From Arctopsyche grandis (Eukaryota; Arthropoda; Insecta; Trichoptera; Hydropsychidae), in NCBI RefSeq assembly GCF_051622035.1, contig NC_135361.1:27459205-27523204 (forward strand): 64,000 nucleotides of DNA, written 5' to 3'. Shown here in pieces: positions 12,204 to 22,691 of the stretch (position 1 is the stretch's first letter; each line of letters starts with the position of its first letter). The position numbers were made by a program, and so were the translations under genes. Under the pieces are notes generated by a model that was not told the DNA's origin, searched no databases, and saw only the letters and a list, made by a program, of their open reading frames with translations.

Positions 12204-12670
12204 TACATATGTATATGTGCATGCATATATGTATGTATGTATTTTGTAAAGTCCTCCTAAGATTATTTTCCATTTCTTTCTATATTTTCGTACATATATA
12301 ATTAAAGGCACATTTTGATAAATAATTGCAATTTTTTTCGTTTGATTTGACTTTATCAAGTTTAATTAAATATTATTAGAAGGAAAAATACACAGAAAAT
12401 CAAAAATGAATAAATACATTGTCAACAAATAGAGGTCAGGCAATAATAATGTTATGAAAAATATGGCCAGATAGATGTAAAGATACATGTAGAAAATGAT
12501 ACAGGCCTATCGGCTTTGCCGCCTCCCCCAAGTATATTAAATAAATAAATTAAATGTAAGTTACTTTTTAGAATATGGAGATCTTCATTGCCCTATTCAT
12601 ACATACATATATAATATATGTTTGTATGTATATGCAATCTCCAAATAGGTTATTAACTAACTATAATTAC

Positions 12671-12803
12671 TAGAGGTAGGACCGGAAGCGCGCCGTCTAT
12701 TGTTCCATTATTGTAAATGCTTTGTAAAAAAGGTTCGGCAAACCTTTAACAATGCATTTACAACATGTGAACAATGAACAGCGCGCTCTGGGTCCGCTCT
12801 TTA
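12671..12803 (+). mobile_element. TAGAGGTAGG MITE, copy 1
   Basis: Starts TAGAGGTAGGACCGG and ends GGGTCCGCTCTTTA, flanked by ATAATTAC (12663-12670) and ATTATTAC (12804-12811). The centre is a palindrome around GGTTCGGCAAACC with arms GTAAATGC..TTGT / ACAATGCATTTAC. At least five relatives occur in this window. Confidence 0.85.
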
Positions 12804-12891
12804 ATTATTACAACCCGTAGTGCATTCAAAACCCTTACATTGAGTTGGCTTTTTTTAAACTTTATTTGTAACATCTTTCTAAGATTTTTAA

Positions 12892-13485
12892 CCATTGGAG
12901 TGCTGACCAACGCCGATCGGCGTTTTGCCAACAAGTTCATGGGCCTGAAAAACGCTGACAGGCGTTGTATTTTGAGCATGTACAAAGTGAACAAGAATAC
13001 TACCCGCTAAGCCTTTCCAGGTAGCATTGAAAAAAAATGCATTGAACATGGATCGTGTAATCCATGTCATTCATTTATCAACGTTTATAAAGACTGGTTT
13101 ACACCGGAATTTCTGAATTTATAACCATAGCAGAATTTCCCGATGGAAATCACTAACTGCTGAGTATTTTAGATTGTGGCTTGGCATTTAGATTGTGAGC
13201 GTTACATTTTAACAACAATGAAGAAGATGGAACTAGTTTTGGAAAAATACATTCATTAATAGACTTCTTTTGCTTATTTTATATTGTTGCAAGATATATT
13301 AAAGAGTCTTAATACACCTTTATAAAACTCGAAATCCTCGGCGGTAGTTATCTAGGATTTGTTTGGATTGGCTAAAATTTTTATACCTGCTTTCTATTGG
13401 ATTTCTAAATAATTCTAGTTGGCAATGTTGGCGAAATTCTCAGCGTGGTGAACTTTCATCAGAAAAGATGTCATCACTTAAAGGG
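12892..13485 (+). mobile_element. piggyBac-type MITE, copy 2 (TTAA flanked)
   Basis: Flanked by TTAA at 12888-12891 and 13486-13489. The left end CCATTGGAGTG is a mutated CCCTTTGAGTG and the right end is CACTTAAAGGG. It is homologous, inverted, to 8618-9172. No transposase frame remains. Confidence 0.8.
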
Positions 13486-13489
13486 TTAA

Positions 13490-14550
13490 CCAATGAGTGA
13501 TTTTCTGTCCATCCTCAGAATTTATAACAATGTTTTGGGTCAAAATCAGAATTAAAAACAATATAAATGTCGATGAAGTTTTTGCAGTATATATAACCTA
13601 GCATTATATATTAACCTGCCTGAAATATCAAAGAAAAACTCATGATGATAATATTATATATACAAAAATATGTATGTATGTATATTCCCTTGACAAATAC
13701 AGTTACTTCATGAGCTTTCTCCTCGTGATTAAGTACTTCAAGTGAATTTTGTGTTATGAATCATCAATGAAGACCTCAAGTTTTTCCCACAAGTGTACGT
13801 GAAATGGAATCCAATGAATATTTGCTAGGCTACACAATCAATCAAAGCCCACCAGAGAGTTTTCCAATGTTTCTCGTATAATATTAATCGTACATTTATG
13901 ATTTGAATAGTCTTGATCTGTCCGTAAGAAACTGCAAACGCATTTGAATGGCAATTTATATTTATGATCCAGTTGGATTTAAAATTCCAACCAGGCAACT
14001 GTGTTTGAAAGAAAATTTGCAATATACAAATACAAATCTATATATGTGTGTATATATTATAAATTATAATTCACACGATATCTACAAACGTGTCCTGCAT
14101 TAGAAAATTAATTTTCTTTCTGTCGACCGTGGATATGAAAAGGTCAAAGTTATGTAGCGTTTACCTTTACACCAACGCACATGGGTATAGTTTCTGTACG
14201 AAACCGTTAATTTTGAAATATTTCACACATATGTACATATATCAAAATCAATTACAGTAATACAATGAATCACACTTATTGGCAACACGAATCGTCACTG
14301 AATGTAGTAGGTAGGCCAATCCAAATTTAAATGCCGGGCTATTTATAAAAACGTTATGAATAAATTAAAATATTTTTAGACAAACAAGTTTGATGTAAAA
14401 AAAAAAAAAAAAACAATAATGACAATCTACCTGTCAGCTGTGCATAGCAACAAGAGTGTTTCGAATTCTCAGAACCGGTGTTGATTAATTAAAAAATAAA
14501 AAATAAAACCAAACAAATGACCAGGTTTGGTATTGCGTATAAAGTGTCAT
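13490..14550. other. No gene seen
   Basis: AT-rich DNA with TA-rich simple tracts (about 13650-13685, 14035-14070) and a poly-A run near 14398-14413. Confidence 0.4.
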
Positions 14551-14559
14551 GTACTTACG

Positions 14560-14920
14560 TGTTTTATTTGACAGTTTCGATTTGAGGTTATGTTGCAATA
14601 GTTTTCAGCGATTTTTTCAGGAGACTTGGACGCGTTTCCGGTTTCGTGCGATACCGACGGTGGTGACTTCCGGTTATCGAGAGTCGATGTTCATTGACTT
14701 GTGTGGGGCTGGGGCTTCGAGGTGGATATGAAGTGTGTGGAAGTCAAACGACGAATTCGAAGAGAAATCGCACGACGACGACAACACACCCCCCCTCCTC
14801 GAATGCCACCGGCCAACTGATCGTCGATCGGTTCTTGTTCTACGGACTACGCTACTCGGCTCTACCACTTTACCACTTTTCATCAGGTGTTCGAAACTCT
14901 TCTAGACGCTGAAAGGTCAA
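14560..14920 (+). promoter_or_regulatory. Candidate promoter and first exon
   Basis: A GC-richer block that opens with TTTGACAGTTTCG and GAGGTTATG. The same pair (TTTGACAG then GAGGTTATG) occurs just upstream of the ILF2 start codon at about 25476-25518. A possible start ATG at 14729 opens a 30-codon frame beginning MKCVEVKRRIRREIARRR. No downstream exon was recognised on this strand before ILF2, so it may be the first exon of an unrecognised gene, a non-coding transcript or a decayed promoter copy. Confidence 0.3.
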
Positions 14921-15026
14921 TTTCATCCCCATTCAACACGATGAAACACGGCCATGTTGTTACGGGCGACTTATTTCCTCTTTGATCACAGTAAAATAAG
15001 GCACGTCTGAATCTCTTCAAATTCAT

Positions 15027-15350
15027 CGGTCTCCGTGACGAGCCGGAATATGAAATTACCGAAAACGCAAATATCGTATCAAAAGAAGTGACATCAATTT
15101 GTGAATTAAGCCAAACAAAAATTGTGTTTTTGGAACTGAAAATTGGACTACCGCCACTTTATCAAATATAACGGCTCATATACAAGATTACCTTGTTTCG
15201 GTAGTAAAGGACATTGATTATGCCGGGCCTACCTCACGGCACCGAAAGTGAAAAGGTCGAAAAAGCAAATATCGGAAGGCAAAGATCGAAAGATCGTAAG
15301 TCGAAAGATCAAAAATAAAAGGGTGCATGGTAAACGGTACTATGTATATA
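15027..15350 (+). mobile_element. Half copy of the foldback element, interrupted by a MITE fragment
   Basis: Begins CGGTCTCCGTGACGAGCCGG like 9988-10350 and 15357-15746, then is interrupted at about 15079-15178 by a truncated TGAGCCGTTATA MITE and further sequence. It resumes at about 15258 with GCAAATATCGGAAGGCAAAG and ends after GTAAACGGTAC. Only the left arm is present. Confidence 0.7.
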
Positions 15351-15356
15351 TAATAT

Positions 15357-15746
15357 CGGTCTCCGTGACGAGCCAGAATGTTAAATTACAGAAAACACAA
15401 ATATCGGAAGGCAAAGATCGAAAATCGAAAGATCTTAAGTCGAAAGATCAAAAAAAAGGGTGCATGGTAAACGGTACATACTCACTTAATTTGCGCGAGC
15501 AGGATACAACAGGAACAAGAGGAACAGGCTTTTCCTCCCGTATTAATGTGCGCGCGCAGAATACGGGAGGAAAAGCCTGTTCCTCTTGTTCCTGTTGTAT
15601 CCTGCTCGCGCAAATGAAGTGAGTATGTACCGTTTACCATGCACCCTTTTTTTTATCTTTCGACTTAAGATCTTTCGATTTTCGATCTTTGCCTTCCGAT
15701 ATTTGCGTTTTCGGTAATTTCACATTCCGGCCCGTGAGGTAGACCC
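15357..15746. mobile_element. Foldback (palindromic) element, copy 2
   Basis: A near-complete palindrome homologous throughout to 9988-10350, opening CGGTCTCCGTGACGAGCC and closing near GGCCCGTGAGGTAGACCC. No clear 9-bp target duplication is visible here, probably because a half copy lies directly to its left. Confidence 0.8.
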
Positions 15747-15949
15747 GATCTACATATAGTAGTTGGGCTTAGGTTTTTAATTAAAAATAACGTTTTTGAG
15801 AGCTAGGTTCTCTTTTTTGACATGATTATTTTGTTCTTTATCCTTTTTAAAAACTTTTATTTAATTTGTTCGAATATAAACAGATTGTTCTGTAGATCGC
15901 AAAGTATCAGACTTTCCATCAGAGCTTTAGCTTTATACAGTGGTTTCAC

Positions 15950-16342
15950 CAGTGGCGGCTCGTGAGAATTCCCAGTGGAGGATCTGCAGAGATGAATCGG
16001 GCTGTAGTAGTAGCTCGTTGATCATAGCGGTGATCAAATGCAAACAAAAATAGCATATAGTATATTTACTAAGCTAGTAGGCCTGCAGCCCCGCAGACAG
16101 TGGCGTGCGCTGAAATTCTCTCTCTTTTTTTTGTCACACAGCCTTACTTAATGCACACGAGCACAGGCTGTTCCTCTTGTATCCTTTTCGTGCACATTAA
16201 GTTAGGCTGTACGACAAAAAGAGAGAGAATTTCAGCGCACGCCACTGCCCGCAGACTACAATATGAACGACAAAAATATCATGCATATTTACTATACTGG
16301 GAGGGCTGCAGCGCCACAGCCCATATAGACGAGCCACCACTG
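15950..16342. mobile_element. hAT-type element, middle of the nest
   Basis: Ends CAGTGGCGGCTCGTGAG and GACGAGCCACCACTG, with flanks GGTTTCAC (15942-15949) and GGTTTGCC (16343-16350), 6 of 8 matching. It lies 12 bp inside the left end of the outer element and carries the innermost element at 16098-16247. Confidence 0.8.
16098..16247. mobile_element. hAT-type MITE, innermost of the nest
   Basis: A 150-bp near-perfect palindrome. Ends CAGTGGCGTGCGCTGAAATT and AATTTCAGCGCACGCCACTG are exact complements, and the flanks are identical: CCCGCAGA at 16090-16097 and 16248-16255. The arm identity suggests it is the youngest of the three. Confidence 0.9.
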
Positions 16343-16534
16343 GGTTTGCCTAATGGTTTCCACCACCACCACCCTAATGGTTTCCATGGGTTTCCGTAAC
16401 CCCGTTGCTAAAAAATAAAAGTTTCCGGAAACCCGTTATTTAATCTAAAAATTCATATAATTTTTGTCAAAAATTGTACAAATCTCGAAAATTTAATGAA
16501 CTTTCATGTAATAGTGCCTTGGACGAAAAAAATG

Positions 16535-16537
<3 letters not shown>

Positions 16538-16587
<50 letters not shown>
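16538..16587. repeat. (TA)n microsatellite
   Basis: About 25 uninterrupted TA units inside the outer hAT element. The related copy at 22124-22389 has only a short TA run at the same place. Confidence 0.95.
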
Positions 16588-16591
<4 letters not shown>

Positions 16592-16650
16592 AATAATTTT
16601 ATTTTGAAAACTCGTTGTTCCAAAATTGGGGTGACACAACTGGCTTTATA

Positions 16651-18039
16651 GTTTTAATTTTACTATTTCACGAACAAATTCTGGACATTTTTTTTAATAA
16701 TTCAAATAAGATACTAATAACGTAAATATCTTGTATAACATTGTCACTCCATATTTTATAGATAATATAATGCAATCATCTAACCCAGTGGTCACCAAAC
16801 TCAATAAGGATGTGAGCTACTTTATATTTTATTCCTTCTTTATATTTTAGCCATAAAATAAATTAGGTCATCGAAATTCCAATAAAACATATCGCTCCAA
16901 ACGGTCGCTGGGTAGCTCACGAGCGACCGTTTGTCGATCACTGATCTAACCTAACTTTAAGTTACTTGTCTACTATATTATGTTCCTATCAATGTTTATA
17001 TGTACATATATAAAGTAGAGCCTTAAATTAGTCCGCTATATCAATATTTAAAAAAAATAGTATACTACAAAAATCTTCTCTTTTTTGTTTTTCCCAGTTA
17101 TTTTTAATTACTATCAAGAAGGAAATAACACAGTCGTTGAACATGCTAAAAATAACCACAGTCGTCTGCCACTTTGATTTTAAGGCTTTAAAATTTTAAT
17201 GCAAAATACCCTGTTCATAATTAACTGTTATTAATTATTTACTATTCCAAACCAGGTGAGCGATAGGATAATTATAGGCCTACAACTTCACAAAAAATGT
17301 TTAAATTGATCAAAATTAACCACTTTCAAAATATGTTTGCTTCTTATGAAAAAGGTTCGCAGTACCTGCATGATCACGAAACCGGCGCGTGAAACGCGTG
17401 TTCAAATACACGCGTGAGCTTACTGTATTTATTTATATATATACACACATTCTACAATGTCGACTCAGAAAAAATGACGAGTTTATTTTATTTCTTGCAT
17501 CACTACAACCCCATAGCTCATCCTGTTCGTAATTAAGTGGGAAAAATAGACGGCAATACTATAAAATGCATGCGTCTGAAAATGTTGTATACATGCACGC
17601 ACTCACGTACTACCAACGCAATGATAATTAAGAATCATTATGTTGGTAAAAGAAAAGTGATAAAAAATATTACTATATTCATAAAAATATACAAACCATT
17701 CTTAAATGGAATTTACCTATGTACTTATATCAAATAAAATTTCTCTTTGTGATGAGTGAAATCGATGACTTTCACTTGTTTTCAGAAATGTGTAAAATTA
17801 ACTGTTGCAATATTCATAAAAGTAAACAAATACTTAATACACTACTGAAAATGTATTTTATATCAAAACCATTTGTAGTGAAAAAAATTGTGTACTTTTA
17901 CTCTCCATATCTGATAAGACGAGTTATTTTTTTTTTTAAATACTCAAGCATGTGTTTTAATATACATATGTATATCATATCGGTGTCCTAGATCAGCAAG
18001 TTATGTTGTATAAGATGTAAGTATTCATAATAAATCTTG
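16651..18039. other. No gene seen
   Basis: AT-rich sequence. 16790-16950 contains CAGTGGTCACCAAACTCAAT and GGTAGCTCACGAGCGACC, resembling the ends of another decayed hAT-type element. Nothing else was recognised. Confidence 0.35.
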
Positions 18040-18047
18040 TTGTAGAT

Positions 18048-18961
18048 CAGTGGCTCTCAGGCGAAATTTTACCGTAGCCGCACAGGTGATAATAGTGGTC
18101 CCATGGAAATGTCTGGTGGCCGCACCAAATTTAATCAAATAAATTAAAGTTACAAAAAAGTGGATCAATTTATTCATAAAATAAAATAAATTTTAACATT
18201 TTGGTATGTATTTATTTAATAATAATGCAAATGGAAATTGCTCAATACTCCTTTCTTCCAATGCAAGCCGCATTGCTGCTTCTAAGTTTGCGTCTGTCAG
18301 CTCGTTTCTAAATTTGTTTTTAATAAAGTGCATTACACTGAATGATCTTTCGCAATATACGGTAGTGGGAAAAATAGACAATATTAATAAAGCAATTGTT
18401 GCCAAATCTTTATATTGGTTTGTTTCATTGTCAACTTATATTTCCGACCAAAATTTTTGAACCGAAATATTATTAAAATGGTTATTAAGTATTTGATCAT
18501 GACTAATTTCTAATAATGCATATTTTACGTTTATTATGAAATTTTCATTTGTTTTCATAATAAAAGGGGAAGATACAAAAGAAACAGTTTTAAAAATATT
18601 CAATTCTTCGAACCTTTCATCAAGTTCCAGATTCAGAGATTTAAGACACTCTATTATTTTAAGTTTTAATTTTAATTTTGAAGTTGTTTCTGTCATCTTA
18701 TCTATGAAATCACTAACAGAAGATAAAATTGAAAAATTGTCATTTTCAACTTCTGTCACAAGGCTTTTCGCTATAATTTTAGTTTGTCAATGATGAGCAT
18801 GGTTTCTATAATATTATTGTTAAGTTACTTTTTTGTAGTTTTTAAAATATATTTAATTTTTTTTTAAATATTAGTATTATTTACTATTAAGTCGCTGGTG
18901 GCCGCAGTAAAATCCACTAGTGGCCGCATGCGGCCACAGTGGCCGCACTTGAGAACCACTG
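18048..18961 (-). mobile_element. hAT element with transposase remnants
   Basis: Ends CAGTGGCTCTCAGG and TTGAGAACCACTG, with identical 8-bp flanks TTGTAGAT at 18040-18047 and 18962-18969. Only the 3' part of a transposase survives between short GC-rich ends rich in GTGGCCGCA. At 914 bp it is a deletion derivative. Confidence 0.9.
18193..18759 (-). pseudogene. hAT transposase C-terminal fragment
   Basis: Reading leftwards, 18759-18436 gives about 107 residues ending KFWSEI. After a stop, 18405-18193 gives a segment containing LLILSIFPTTVYCERSFS followed by LTDANLEAAMRLALE, which is the conserved hAT C-terminal dimerization region. The N-terminal BED finger and the catalytic core are absent. 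The two pieces are separated by a short in-frame break, so no functional protein is made. Family knowledge: this C-terminal pattern is typical of the animal hAT subfamily domesticated as ZBED5/SCAND3-like proteins. Confidence 0.8.
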
Positions 18962-18969
18962 TTGTAGAT

Positions 18970-19928
18970 TGATAGCCACTTAATTAAAAATGTTTTTTTA
19001 TTTATTTATAGGGAACCTGTAAAAACGTTTAATAATGAAATAAATACATGTACAAAAGTGCTAATATATTTTTTTATTTTATATATTTAACACACTGTAT
19101 AGTGCTACAAAATAATTGACGATGTACTTATTTTTTCGTACATATGTAAGTACATAATAATGTCATTATTATAAAATTTTCTTGTGACCTATTAACATCG
19201 ACTACCAATATTTTAATATCTTACAAATGTTTCGTTTTGTCTTTATGTAGAATATTACCAATAAATGAAAAATAAAACATCACAGGCCACTTTTTCCCCT
19301 TTAAATAATTTACTATGAAAAAATCCTTTATTTGTGTGTTTGGATGTGATAAAAAAACTTCATTAGGTAGCGATGAAAGTTTATATTGTATTGAAAGATT
19401 CATCAAAGTCCCCTTTCTATTAGTATTTATATCTGGTAGTTGCCCTTAAGGTCTAATTTTATCTTTCAATTGGAAATTTCCTCTCCCTATCTATTACGAT
19501 GTGTACTATTTTTCATACATTATAAATAATAGTGATTTGATTACAACTACTTATCGTATATAAACAGAATAATCTGGAACATAAAAGAACCGTGAATAAA
19601 TAAACATAATTAATTGTGGCCCCAGATTAACTGGAATGAAGCAGAACTGTTTGGCGAGAGCAGCCAGTGAGCTTTCGCGCAAAATGAACGAATGAACAAT
19701 TAATTGCATATTGCAATGGTTCAATGCAAGAATATGAATGATCGATAAGGTATAAAATTCTCAATTTAATTATTTTCATACTGAGTTTTATGACTTACAA
19801 TTTGCAAAAGCCATAAACAAGCTATCGTTACGATTCATAAATCAATTCGTAGAGTTGGGATAAAGAATATATATTTTATAGAAATTATATATGCAGGTTC
19901 ATACATGCATATAATTGTATATACAATG
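18970..19928. other. No gene seen
   Basis: AT-rich sequence without a recognised feature. Confidence 0.4.
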
Positions 19929-20720
19929 TACTCTCGATTATCCGGGCTAATGTTGGGAGTACGGACACGGATAATTGAAAAACACTGATAATCCGAACTA
20001 CCAATTTTTGATATACAAACGATATCCGCATCACTCATGCATTGAAAACCAGGATCATTTGAATCGCGATCAAACCACTCCTCGATGTTTTACCGATCAT
20101 CATTTTTCAAAGGATTTGAAATTTTCCATTAACCTGTATATTTCAGATACGTATGTACTTTCCTCGATCTCTTCACAATCCGTAACATTTAAATAAATTT
20201 ATTTAATTTATTATTTTAAAATAATAACAACAACAAAATTACCAGTGTGACCTGACTGGTTGCCCCAAAGCGTCACACCAAATCAATTTCAATGTTAGGA
20301 ATAATCTTTCTCCATGATCGAACGAGTGTTATTGGTTTTACTTTAGACCAAGATTTTGCTATTTCGTGCATCCAATAAACTCATTTTTTTCCAAAAATTG
20401 ATCAAGGCATCACCTTCCTCAGCGAGATGGTTGAAAATACCAGCACGTTAAAACCGTTTTATTGATGATATGTACTTCAATGATGATATGACACCTTGTC
20501 TCATGGGTTGGATTGGACTTGTAACATTAGGCAGTAAAAATTTTGCTATCATAAGGCCGTCATTTGATTATACATATCTATTAATAATGTTGTTTTCTGT
20601 GGAAACCTTTTACTTCTCACTTCAGGAACCCATTTAGTCTTGAGTCAATCTTCGAAGATCTTTATATCCAACCATACTCCTTTTTAGTTATAATAATCAA
20701 CAGGAAGATAATCGCGAGTA
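19929..20720 (-). mobile_element. pogo/Tigger remnant, copy 2
   Basis: Inverted ends TACTCTCGATTATCCGG and ATAATCGCGAGTA are the GATTATCCGG-type termini of Tigger/pogo elements. Blocks near 20000-20090 and 20500-20680 match, in reverse, the Tigger remnant at 44468-45927. The transposase is reduced to short unreadable pieces. Confidence 0.75.
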
Positions 20721-20887
20721 AACTGTTCATACATATATAAAATGTGAAACTAATGAATTTTTCGAAAGCTATATTTACCCCACAGTCAACAACACTTCAA
20801 TTGTATTTACATACCTAACTCTAGTTGCAAAATTTATATTTTACACGGTTCGTTTAAGCGTGTACATGCGTAATATGTACGAGTGGG

Positions 20888-21090
20888 TTCGGTGATTAAT
20901 GGTCACAAAGTACTCGTCACAAAGTCACTAAAATCTCTATAACGGAAAATCTGGCAGCCGAAAAGTCCATCATACTAACGATAACTATCATACTAACGAG
21001 AACTTGAGTGCCAAATATTGTGTATTCGCGATTTTCATGGCAAAAATTGTCTTTGTGACCACCGCAATGTGAGGAATAGTCCAATTACCG
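20888..21090 (+). mobile_element. MITE, CGGTGATTATT family, copy 2
   Basis: Begins GGTTCGGTGATTAATGGTCA and ends ATAGTCCAATTACCG. Flanks TACGAGTG and TATGAGTG (7 of 8) look like an 8-bp target duplication. Internal motifs TCACTAAAATCTCTATAACG and CATACTAACGATAACT are shared with 47745 and 52443. Confidence 0.7.
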
Positions 21091-21229
21091 TATGAGTGTG
21101 CATGCACGCTCAAACGCTCCTTTGAGTTTTTACTATCCTCATAGATATTATAGGAAATCATAAATTAAAAAAAAGCTATTATGAAAGGTTGCACAAATTT
21201 AGTAAAATAACGAACGCATTGTTGTTTAA

Positions 21230-21725
21230 TCTACGGCGGTGGAGTTAACTATTGTCCTTCAAAGCCACAGAGCAAAAAAAAAGGTTGAGAATAGAAATTG
21301 ACATTAGTGAGCCCTTTTTTTTGGGCAAAAGCATCCTGACCAATTTTTCTTACTTATTACTAAAGCCCGGACCCTGAGGGGGCCGTTTATTGTTCAAATG
21401 TTGTAAATGCATTGTTAAAGGTTTGCCGAACCTTTGAACAATAAACGGCACGCTTCCGGTCCTACCTCTACTTATTACTAAGGATTGTTAACCTTTTTTT
21501 TGCTCTCTAGCTTTGTAGGACAATAGAAATTGACAATAGTGAACCCTGTTTTTTGCCGCCGAAGACTACTTATTACCAAAGATCAGTGCTCAGCGTGGAA
21601 AATAGGTTCACTATTGTCAATTTCTATTGTTAACCTTTTTTCTCTCTAGCTTTGTAGGTTGACAATAGACAAACTCTCTTTCCTGGAAAATAGCACTGTC
21701 GCGCCGAAACTTACTTATTACTAAG
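21230..21725. repeat. Inverted-repeat cluster carrying an inserted MITE
   Basis: TTGACAATAGTGAACC, AATAGAAATTGACA and GCTCTCTAGCTTTGTAGG occur several times in both orientations, and CTTATTAC-type motifs recur at 21353, 21471, 21573 and 21712. This looks like overlapping copies of a small foldback element. The TAGAGGTAGG MITE at 21361-21470 is inserted in one of the CTTATTAC motifs. Confidence 0.55.
21361..21470 (-). mobile_element. TAGAGGTAGG MITE, copy 2
   Basis: Starts TAAAGCCCGGACCCTGAGG and ends GGTCCTACCTCTA, flanked on both sides by CTTATTAC (21353-21360 and 21471-21478, identical). The centre contains TTAAAGGTTTGCCGAACCTT. Confidence 0.9.
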
Positions 21726-22115
21726 TATGACTAATATTGTATTTTTTTCAACTCGACTATCTCGAATTGGAAGTTTGCAAAATATCAGGTACAAAAGTTA
21801 CTATCACTGTTTATTTATTTATTCGACAGGGATTAAACAATCTACAAATGATAAAACCATTTCAATAATAATTTTCGGCTTATCATTGGTTACTATGCGA
21901 CAACAATTACGCTTTCACTGTTTTTGTTCACTGCTACTAATCATATTTTCGAAACTATGATAATTGAGTAGCAAAAGAGCTCGGACAAAAATCTTTCATC
22001 AGTTGATTAATAAACAAGATACGTTATAAATAAATATCTATTAACTAACCGAATAGTTATCTTTATATTTTTAGCTACGAGTCTGCATTATTTTTTTCTT
22101 TTAAACTAACATACA
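21726..22115. other. No gene seen
   Basis: AT-rich; nothing recognised. Confidence 0.4.
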
Positions 22116-22123
22116 AAAAAAAC

Positions 22124-22389
22124 CAGTGGTGTCATCCCAATTTTGCAACAACGGGCTTCCAATTTTTTTTTCAATAAAATTATTTTGAAAATATATATGT
22201 ATGTATATATATTTTTTTTTCGTCCAAGGCTCTAACTACTACATGAAAGTTCATTGAATTTTTAAGATTTGTATAATTTTTGACAAAAATTATATGAATT
22301 TTTAGATTAAATAACGGGTTTCCGGAAACATTTCATTTTTAACAATGGGTTTCCGGAAATCCATGGAAACCATTAGGGTGATACCACTT
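22124..22389 (-). mobile_element. hAT-type MITE related to 15938-16642
   Basis: Starts CAGTGGTGTCATCCC and ends GGGTGATACCACTT, with identical 8-bp flanks AAAAAAAC at 22116-22123 and 22390-22397. It is the inverted and uninterrupted counterpart of the outermost hAT at 15938-16642, so it shows what that element looked like before the nested insertions. Confidence 0.8.
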
Positions 22390-22551
22390 AAAAAAACTAT
22401 GTACCTATTGTTAATACAAAACAGTGAACTAAATACATATGTGTAAATAGTAATACATATGTATAATATTATCTTAATCTATTATATTATCGAATATGTA
22501 ATAAAATTATCATACATCCAAATAAACGAACCAATTGGTTGACGCTGGAAC

Positions 22552-22684
22552 TAGTCACCAGACCCAGAAGGTGCCGCGTATTGTTCAAAGGTTGTAAATG
22601 CATTGTTAAAGGTTTGCAGAACCTTTTTTACAAAGGATTTACAACAATAGAACAATGGATAGCACTGTGACTATCCTACCTCTA
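22552..22684 (-). mobile_element. TAGAGGTAGG MITE, copy 3
   Basis: Starts TAGTCACCAGACCC and ends GACTATCCTACCTCTA, flanked by identical GCTGGAAC at 22544-22551 and 22685-22692. The right-hand duplication overlaps the first base of the neighbouring hAT element at 22692, so the MITE landed next to that element's end. Confidence 0.9.
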
Positions 22685-22691
22685 GCTGGAA

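Larger units (their letters stand above)
15938..16642 (+). mobile_element. hAT-type element, outermost of a three-level nest
   Basis: Ends CAGTGGTTTCAC and GGGGTGACACAACTG, with identical 8-bp flanks GCTTTATA at 15930-15937 and 16643-16650. The body after the insert, including GTTTCCGGAAACCCGTTA, matches the reverse complement of 22124-22389. It contains a (TA)n tract at about 16538-16587 and a complete second hAT element at 15950-16342. Confidence 0.85.
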
